Of a stretch of 9,811 bases of DNA, positions 5,138-9,811 are shown piece by piece. This DNA is from Deltaproteobacteria bacterium (GTDB lineage: Bacteria; Myxococcota_A; Bradymonadia; UBA7976; VGTA01). The stretch spans positions 1 through 9,811 of the forward strand of contig VGTA01000072.1 in assembly GCA_016874875.1 (NCBI GenBank). Reading direction: 5' to 3'. Under the pieces are notes generated by a model, which was not told where the DNA came from, ran no database searches, and saw only the letters and a list, made by a program, of their open reading frames with translations. Numbering within the stretch: the stretch's first letter is position 1; each line of letters starts with the position of its first letter. The position numbers were made by a program, and so were the translations under genes.

Positions 5138-8100
5138 GGCGGCGAGCGGCGCGAGGGTGAAGCGCACGGTGGCGGCCCCGGCGTCGGTGGAGAAGCCGTC
5201 CACGAACACGTAGGTCACGCCGGCGCTCAGCAGGGTGAGCGTGATCGCCGAGAGCACCCCGCTGGCGTCGTCGTTGCAGGCGCTCTCGGAGCCCGCCCGC
5301 TCGCACGAGGCGCGCGCGAACAGCACCGGGTCGTAGTCGGCGCGCTCCACCGTCACCGTGAGCACGCCGGGGGCCGCCGCGCGCACCGCCACCACCTGCT
5401 CTCCGCCCCCGGCGCCGCCCCCGCAGGAGGCGGTGTAGGTGTTGGCGTCGCCGCGGGTGCTCGTCTCGAGGGCGCGGCTCTGACCTGGACTCAGCGCGAG
5501 GTCGGTGACCGGCGTGGTGGGCTCGCAGGCGTCGCTGCGCACGCAGGCGCCCGAGAGGCAGAGCTGCCCCTGCGGGCAGTCGCGCGACGTGACGCAGGCG
5601 GGGGCCGCCTCGCAGCGGTTGGCCTCGCACACCCGCCCGGCGCCGCAGTCGGCGTCGGCGACGCAGTCGCCGAGCACGCAGGCGCCCGTGTCGCGGACGC
5701 ACACGCGCCCGGCGCCGCAGTCGGCGTTGGCGGTGCAGCCCGCCGCGGGCACCTGGCACTGGCTGTTGACGCAGCGCTGCCCGGCGGGGCAGCGGTCGCT
5801 CGTCACGCAGCCCGCCTCGCACAGCCCCGCGTCGCACACCTGCCCGAGAGGGCAGTCCGTGGAGACGCGGCAGGCGGGCGCCGGGGCGCACACCCCCCCC
5901 GCCGCGAGGTCGCACACCTCGCCGGTGGCGCAGTCGCGGTTCACGCGGCACGACGCCTGCCGAGGCACGCAGTCGCCCCCGTCGCACGCCTGCCCGAGGG
6001 GGCAGTCGGCGTCGCCCCCGCAGCCCTGCGCGGGCACGCAGAGCCCAAACTCGCACGCCAGGAGGCCCCCGCCGGGGCAGTCGACGTCGCGCTCACAGAG
6101 CACGGGCGGCGCGGGGATGCACGCCCCCGCCACGCACGCCTGGAGGGGCTCGCACTCCGCCGCCGAGGCGCAGCCGCCCGGCACCTCGCACACCCCGCCC
6201 ACGCAGCGCGTGCCGGGGATGAAGCAGTCGCCGTCGCCCACGCAGAACAGGCGCGGCACGCACCGCCCCCCGGCGCACTGCGCCTCAGCGCCGCAGTCGG
6301 CGTCGGCGGCGCAGCGGGTGGGCACGCACGCGCCCTGGTCGCAGCGCTCGTCGCCGGCGCAGTCGCGGTCGGCGAAACAGTCGGGGCGCGGCAGGCAGGT
6401 GCGGGTGGCGGGCTGGCAGAACTGGTCGGCGGCGCAGTCGGCGTCGCGCGCGCACGCCGTCACCTGGCGGCACAGCCCGCCCACGCAGCGCTGCCCGGGG
6501 AGGCACTGCGCGTCGTTGCCGCACGCGGCGTCGACCACGCAGCGCTCGTTGAGCGAGTCGCACACCTGCCCCGCGGGGCAGTCGGCGTCGCGCCCGCAGC
6601 GCCCCGTGGCGGCGCACCGCCCGCTGAGGCAGGAGCTGAGGGGCGGGCAGTCGCCGTTGACGCGGCAGGCGCCGGCGGGCTGGCACGCCCCGCTCACGCA
6701 GACCTCGCCCACGGCGCAGGGGAGGCCCTGGTCGCAGGTGGCGGCGCGGCACACGAAACTCACGCACGCCTCCCCGGCGGGGCAGTCGGTGGCCGCGCGG
6801 CACTCCCCGGTGAACACGCACTGCCCGCGCGCGCACCGCTCCCCGGCGGCGCAGTCGGCGTCCGCGGCGCAGTCGCTCGGCGGCTCGCAGCGAAACTCGA
6901 CGCACGTGAGCGGCGGGGGGCAGCCCGCGGCGGCGCGGCACTCCCCCGTGAACACGCAGCGCCCAAAGCGGCACTCCTCGCCGCCGCCGCAGTCGGCGTT
7001 GGCGGCGCAGCCCTCGTTGGGGATGCACACGCGGTTGATGCAGGTTTCGCCGGCGGCGCAGGGGGCGGTGGGGCCGCAGGAGGCGCCCGGCAGACACTCA
7101 AAGGCGGCGGGGTCGCACGCGAAAGTGGGGGGGCAGTCGGAGTCCACGCGGCACTCCCCCGTGAACACGCACACGCCGCCGCTGCAGCGCTCGCCGAGGC
7201 CGCACTCGGCGTCGAGGCGGCACTGCGGGGCGGGCTCGCACACGCCGCCGGCGCAGGCGAAGCCCGGCCCGCAGTCGGCGTCCGCGCCGCACGCCAGCGG
7301 CGCGCAGACGCCGCCGTCACACGCGAAGCCGGGGCCGCAGTCCGCGCTCACGCGGCACAGCCCCGGGTCACCTACGCAGCGCCCGAGCTCGCAGCGCTGG
7401 CGCGCGGCGCACTCGGCGTCGGCGGCGCACTCGGCGGGGGGCACGAGGGCGCAGCGCCCAAAGACGCACTCTTGACCCTCGGGGCACTCGGCGTCCACGG
7501 CGCACTCGTCGCCGGCGCGGCAGAGGCCGCCCACGCAGGGAATCCCGCCGGGGCAGTCGCGCGCAGTCCGGCAGGCGAGGTCGGGGACGCAGCGCCCGCC
7601 CACGCAGAAGACGCCTACGCCGCAGTCGGAGTCGAGGCGGCACGTGGCGGCCACGCAGCGCCCGAGCTCGCACAGCTCGCCGTCGCGGCACTCGAGGTCC
7701 ACGCTGCACCCCTGCGGCTGGCAGCGCCCGCCGAGGCAGCGCTCGCCAGGGGCGCAAGCGTCGTCGCTCGCGCAGAGCTGCGGCGCAAAGCAGCGCCCAC
7801 CGCGGCACTCGGCGCCGAGCGCGCAGTCGGCGTTGGCGGCGCACTCGGGGGCCACGCACACGGCGTTGGCGCACACGAGGGGGCGCGGGCAGGCGGCGTC
7901 GTCGGCGCAGGGGAGGGGCGCGCAGGCGTCATCGACGCAGGAGGTGCCCACGGGGCAGGGGGCGCCGCTGGCGCAGCCCGTCTGCGCGCACAGCCCGCTG
8001 ACGCAGCGCTCGGCGGGGGCGCAGTCGGCGTCCATGCGGCACTCCCCGGCAAAGACGCACCGCGCCGCCTGGCAGCGCGCGCCGAGGGGGCAGTCGAGGT

Positions 8101-9364
8101 CGGCGCGGCACTCGGGGGCGGGCGCGCAGAGGTTGTTGAGGCACTCGAAGCCAGGGCCGCACTGCTCGCTCGTGCGGCACGCGCCCACCTCGCAGAGCCC
8201 GCCGAGGCACACGGCGCCCGGGGGGCAGTCGAGGTCCTCAAAGCAGCTGAGGTCGGGGACGCAGAAGTCCCCCTCGCACACGAGCCCAGGCGGGCAGGCG
8301 CCGCCCACGCAGCTGATCGCCTCCACGCAGCGGTTGAGGCTGCAGATGAAGCCGTCGGGGCACTGAGCGTCGTTAAAGCAGTCGGGGTTGAAGCGGCACA
8401 CCCCGAGGGTGCAGGTGTAGTTGGGGGGGCAGTCGCTCTGCGCGCGGCACTGCGGCGCTTGCAGGCAGAGGCCGTTGACGCACGCCTCGCCGCTGGGGCA
8501 GTCGGCGTCGGCGGCGCAGGCGACGTTGACGCACGAGCGCTCCACGCACACCTGGCGCGCGCCGCAGTCGAGGTCGGAGGCGCACGACGAGGCGCTCACG
8601 CAGAGCTCGTTGATACACACGAGGTCGCTCGGGCAGTCTTCGCGCGTGCGGCACTGCCCCTCGCGCAGGCACTCGCCGTCGAGGCAGCGGAAGCCGGGCT
8701 CGCACGCGCCCGGGGCGGGGGCGGCGGCGCCCGCGAGGCAGGAGGCGCAGCGCCCGCCGCGCGAGAGGTCGCACAGGAGGCCCTCGGCGCAGTCGGCGTC
8801 GGCGGCGCACTCCGAGGGGGCGCAGGCGAGGTCCACGCAGCGCTCGCCGGCGGCGCACTGCGCGTCCTCGCGGCAGCCCGGCACGCACGCCCCCGCCGCG
8901 GGCGCGGCGCCGGGCTCGCAGATGAACCCGAGGGGGCAGGCGTCGTCGGCGTCGCAGGGGAGCGCGGGCGCGCAGCCCCCGTCGCCCACGCAGGGGAGGC
9001 AGGCGCCCCCGGGGCAGGCCGGCGCGCAGGCGCCCTCCACGCAGAGGGCGCCCTCAGGGCACGGGCGCGCGGCGTCGCACTCGTCGGGCAGGAGCGACCG
9101 CAGGACGCAGACGTTGGCGACGCAGGCGGCGTCGCTCGGGCACAGCCCCTCCACGCAGGGGTCGCCTGAGACGCAGGCGTCCCGCACGCAGGCCTGCCCG
9201 GCGGGGCAGTCGAGGTGCGCCTCGCAGGTGACCTCGGTGCGCCCGCAGGCGCTCAGGGCGAGGGGGGCGAGGAGGCTCACGGAGAGGGCGGCGGCGCGCG
9301 CCCAGGCGCCGAGCGGGGCGGGGTGACGGGCTGGGTGACGGGCTGGGTGACAGGCTGGGCTCAT
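4292..9364 (-). CDS. Giant cysteine-rich repeat lipoprotein with a PPC-like domain (1690 aa)
   Basis: ATG 9364 overlaps the upstream OmpA-type gene's stop as ATGA; a weak GAGGGAG lies 8 nt before it. The n-region is long and contains HPAR repeats. A hydrophobic stretch (AAALSVSLLAPLAL) then leads to lipobox LSAC, with acylated Cys40. The rest is about 63 units of 22-23 residues, consensus C-x5-C-x5-C-x4-C with DADC and G.RCV signatures, some resembling Dickkopf-type or myxobacterial cysteine-rich repeats. About 51 units (from Cys47 to about 1279) precede a PPC-like beta domain (1281-1409) and 12 follow, ending GGRCG. At four cysteines per unit the protein has around 250 cysteines, so it must be disulfide-bonded in an oxidising compartment. 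It would form a long lipid-anchored stalk outside the cytoplasm. No catalytic motif is visible. Adhesion, prey or surface contact is speculation. Confidence 0.9.
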   Translation of the reverse strand: MSPACHPARHPARHPAPLGAWARAAALSVSLLAPLALSACGRTEVTCEAHLDCPAGQACVRDACVSGDPCVEGLCPSDAACVANVCVLRSLLPDECDAARPCPEGALCVEGACAPACPGGACLPCVGDGGCAPALPCDADDACPLGFICEPGAAPAAGACVPGCREDAQCAAGERCVDLACAPSECAADADCAEGLLCDLSRGGRCASCLAGAAAPAPGACEPGFRCLDGECLREGQCRTREDCPSDLVCINELCVSASSCASDLDCGARQVCVERSCVNVACAADADCPSGEACVNGLCLQAPQCRAQSDCPPNYTCTLGVCRFNPDCFNDAQCPDGFICSLNRCVEAISCVGGACPPGLVCEGDFCVPDLSCFEDLDCPPGAVCLGGLCEVGACRTSEQCGPGFECLNNLCAPAPECRADLDCPLGARCQAARCVFAGECRMDADCAPAERCVSGLCAQTGCASGAPCPVGTSCVDDACAPLPCADDAACPRPLVCANAVCVAPECAANADCALGAECRGGRCFAPQLCASDDACAPGERCLGGRCQPQGCSVDLECRDGELCELGRCVAATCRLDSDCGVGVFCVGGRCVPDLACRTARDCPGGIPCVGGLCRAGDECAVDAECPEGQECVFGRCALVPPAECAADAECAARQRCELGRCVGDPGLCRVSADCGPGFACDGGVCAPLACGADADCGPGFACAGGVCEPAPQCRLDAECGLGERCSGGVCVFTGECRVDSDCPPTFACDPAAFECLPGASCGPTAPCAAGETCINRVCIPNEGCAANADCGGGEECRFGRCVFTGECRAAAGCPPPLTCVEFRCEPPSDCAADADCAAGERCARGQCVFTGECRAATDCPAGEACVSFVCRAATCDQGLPCAVGEVCVSGACQPAGACRVNGDCPPLSSCLSGRCAATGRCGRDADCPAGQVCDSLNERCVVDAACGNDAQCLPGQRCVGGLCRQVTACARDADCAADQFCQPATRTCLPRPDCFADRDCAGDERCDQGACVPTRCAADADCGAEAQCAGGRCVPRLFCVGDGDCFIPGTRCVGGVCEVPGGCASAAECEPLQACVAGACIPAPPVLCERDVDCPGGGLLACEFGLCVPAQGCGGDADCPLGQACDGGDCVPRQASCRVNRDCATGEVCDLAAGGVCAPAPACRVSTDCPLGQVCDAGLCEAGCVTSDRCPAGQRCVNSQCQVPAAGCTANADCGAGRVCVRDTGACVLGDCVADADCGAGRVCEANRCEAAPACVTSRDCPQGQLCLSGACVRSDACEPTTPVTDLALSPGQSRALETSTRGDANTYTASCGGGAGGGEQVVAVRAAAPGVLTVTVERADYDPVLFARASCERAGSESACNDDASGVLSAITLTLLSAGVTYVFVDGFSTDAGAATVRFTLAPLAACRADADCPSGRCVGGACQDPECFGDFDCAPGEVCQAGACEASLRCQQDLDCVDGQICEAQVCAPGQCAADADCGATQICEGFRCARPECRRASDCAAGQACVSSRCVAQGGCAVNADCGPSAVCSRGACVAVECTLDAQCAPGERCVGNACAAGGGAQGDPCASDVGCSGSLICEGGRCASSAGRCAEASDCGDGACLSGQCLPAPACQASSDCANLIPLPVPLICSAGICRSLISQCAQNADCGGGQTCLYGLCAPIPPAECLRDADCGAGRLCEGGRCG
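5138..5524 (-). other. PPC-like beta domain inside the repeat lipoprotein (residues 1281-1409)
   Basis: This 129-residue stretch breaks the cysteine pattern. It shows TASCGGG..GGEQVVAV, GVLTVTVERADYDPVLF, ARASC and SACNDDASG motifs, then AGVTYVFVDGFS and ATVRFTLAP. This order (Cys-Gly-Gly, strand, D-P-V-L, Cys, CNDD, Y.FVDG) matches the pre-peptidase C-terminal type of domain common in myxobacterial surface proteins. It is usually a binding or folding module beside peptidases, but there is no peptidase here. Confidence 0.75.
5525..9226 (-). repeat. Main array of about 51 four-cysteine repeats
   Basis: The period is about 66-70 bp per repeat, visible on the + strand as recurrent GCAGTCGGCGTC (antisense of DADC). 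Some units are near-duplicates, such as the pair CGPGFAC.GGVC at about 7240-7350. The phrase CVFTGECR recurs at 6801-6820, 6939-6958 and 7152-7171, with a diverged copy at 8040-8059. This suggests growth by duplication of two- or three-repeat blocks. Confidence 0.9.
9321..9360 (-). repeat. 12-bp repeat in the signal-peptide n-region of the giant lipoprotein
   Basis: Three units of GGGTGACGGGCT (+ strand, one base changed in the third) plus a partial fourth. They encode the HPAR-type tetrapeptide just after the ATG, lengthening the n-region to about 23 residues before the hydrophobic core. Confidence 0.9.
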
Positions 9365-9811
9365 CGCGCGGACTCCCTCACGGAGATGGAGAAGGTGACC
9401 CGCTGGTTCTGCTCACGGCCCCTGCGGGTGAGGTTGCTCGCCGTGTTCTTGCTGCTGCCGTGACTCACGACCTTGAGGCGCGCGGCGGGGACGCCGGCGT
9501 CGGCGAGGACGCGGCGCACGGCCTCGCCGCGGCGCTGCCCGAGCTGCTTGTCGCGCGCCGGGTCGCCGAGGGCGTGGGTGTGGACGTGGATGGTGAGCTC
9601 GCTGATGCGCGGCTCGCGCTGGACGAGGGCGCCGAGGCCGCGGAGGGCGGCGGCGGCGGCGGCGGTGAGGGCGTCGGAGTCGCCGCTGAAGCTCACCTTG
9701 CGCTTGGACGAGAGGGTCTTGCGCTGAAGGTCATAGGCGCCCCACTGGTCGCTCGCCTTGAGCGGTCGCCCGCCCGCCCCCGCCCCCGCCCCCGCCCCCG
9801 CCCCCGCGCCC
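9361..9811 (-). CDS. OmpA-family C-terminal domain protein (partial, 5' end outside the window)
   Basis: The frame is open to the window edge; GTG 9696 lies inside the domain and is unlikely to be the start. The visible 149 codons give a Gly-Ala linker from a 6-bp repeat, then RPLKASDQWG, then an OmpA/Pal-type peptidoglycan-associated domain: LTIHVHTH, LGQRRGEAVRRVLADAGVPAARLKVVSHG and GREQNQRVTFSI. These match the family's strand-HTD-G, LS.RRA..V, G, and R..NRRVEF order. The Asp of the HTD motif, which contacts diaminopimelate in E. coli OmpA, is His here, while the RR pair is kept. The domain normally lies in the periplasm and holds an outer-membrane protein or lipoprotein to the cell wall. 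The stop overlaps the giant lipoprotein's start by 4 bp. Confidence 0.9.
   Translation of the reverse strand, partial: GAGAGAGAGAGAGGRPLKASDQWGAYDLQRKTLSSKRKVSFSGDSDALTAAAAAALRGLGALVQREPRISELTIHVHTHALGDPARDKQLGQRRGEAVRRVLADAGVPAARLKVVSHGSSKNTASNLTRRGREQNQRVTFSISVRESAR
9769..9811 (-). repeat. GGGGGC tandem repeat encoding a Gly-Ala linker
   Basis: About five 6-bp GGGGGC units, flanked by shorter variants, run to the window edge on the minus strand and encode alternating Gly-Ala. The G-runs with 1-nt spacers also meet a G-quadruplex pattern on the coding strand, and the array probably continues beyond the window. Confidence 0.85.

Noticed and set aside
5505..7475. Long plus-strand frame (656 codons) opposite the giant lipoprotein
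   Set aside because: Product is a Ser/Gln/His-rich shadow of the repeated cysteine codons, with no ribosome site or domain.
7472..9169. Plus-strand Ala/Gly/Val-rich frame (565 codons)
   Set aside because: Also antisense to the cysteine repeats; periodicity mirrors the real gene.
4292..9226. Regular 66-70 bp periodicity reminiscent of a CRISPR array
   Set aside because: The repeats are coding, degenerate and lack identical repeat/unique spacer structure; they encode cysteine-rich units in one frame.

Overview
The window is extremely GC-rich, with third codon positions almost all G or C. It carries cysteine-rich repeat lipoproteins, a PPC-like beta domain and Gly/Gln/Ala low-complexity linkers, a combination typical of Myxococcota and related former Deltaproteobacteria. 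The lineage is inferred from sequence style and not demonstrated. No phage, IS element, CRISPR, tRNA or rRNA was recognised.

Layout: (1) 94-2244 (+) is one uninterrupted frame. It joins a HutD/Ves-family cupin domain to a complete lipoprotein signal peptide, a 12-bp-repeat Gly-Gln-Gly-Ala linker and a set of 51-residue cysteine-rich repeats. It is probably two genes read in the same frame, with an internal GTG start near 667/670. (2) 2269-3780 (-) is a HEAT-repeat protein. Its signal peptide has a hydrophobic core made almost wholly of a 9-bp tandem repeat (Leu-Gly-Ala). (3) 3781-4021 is a divergent intergenic region with a strong G-run cluster. (4) 4022-4273 (+) is slyX. (5) 4292-9364 (-) is a 1690-residue lipoprotein with about 63 four-cysteine repeats, interrupted once by a PPC-like beta domain. 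(6) 9361-9811 (-) is the C-terminal part of an OmpA-domain protein, cut by the window edge. Its stop codon overlaps the start of the giant lipoprotein (ATGA), so the two genes form one operon.

Four of the five reading frames code for, or probably code for, exported envelope proteins: two cysteine-rich lipoproteins, a secreted HEAT protein and an OmpA-like protein. The OmpA-like protein and the giant lipoprotein are translationally coupled and may act together at the outer membrane. HutD and SlyX are ordinary small cytoplasmic families. The unusual theme is in-frame tandem repetition at exposed or export-related positions: linkers, two signal peptides and the OmpA linker. All these repeats have units that are multiples of 3 bp, so copy-number change would alter protein length without breaking the frame.
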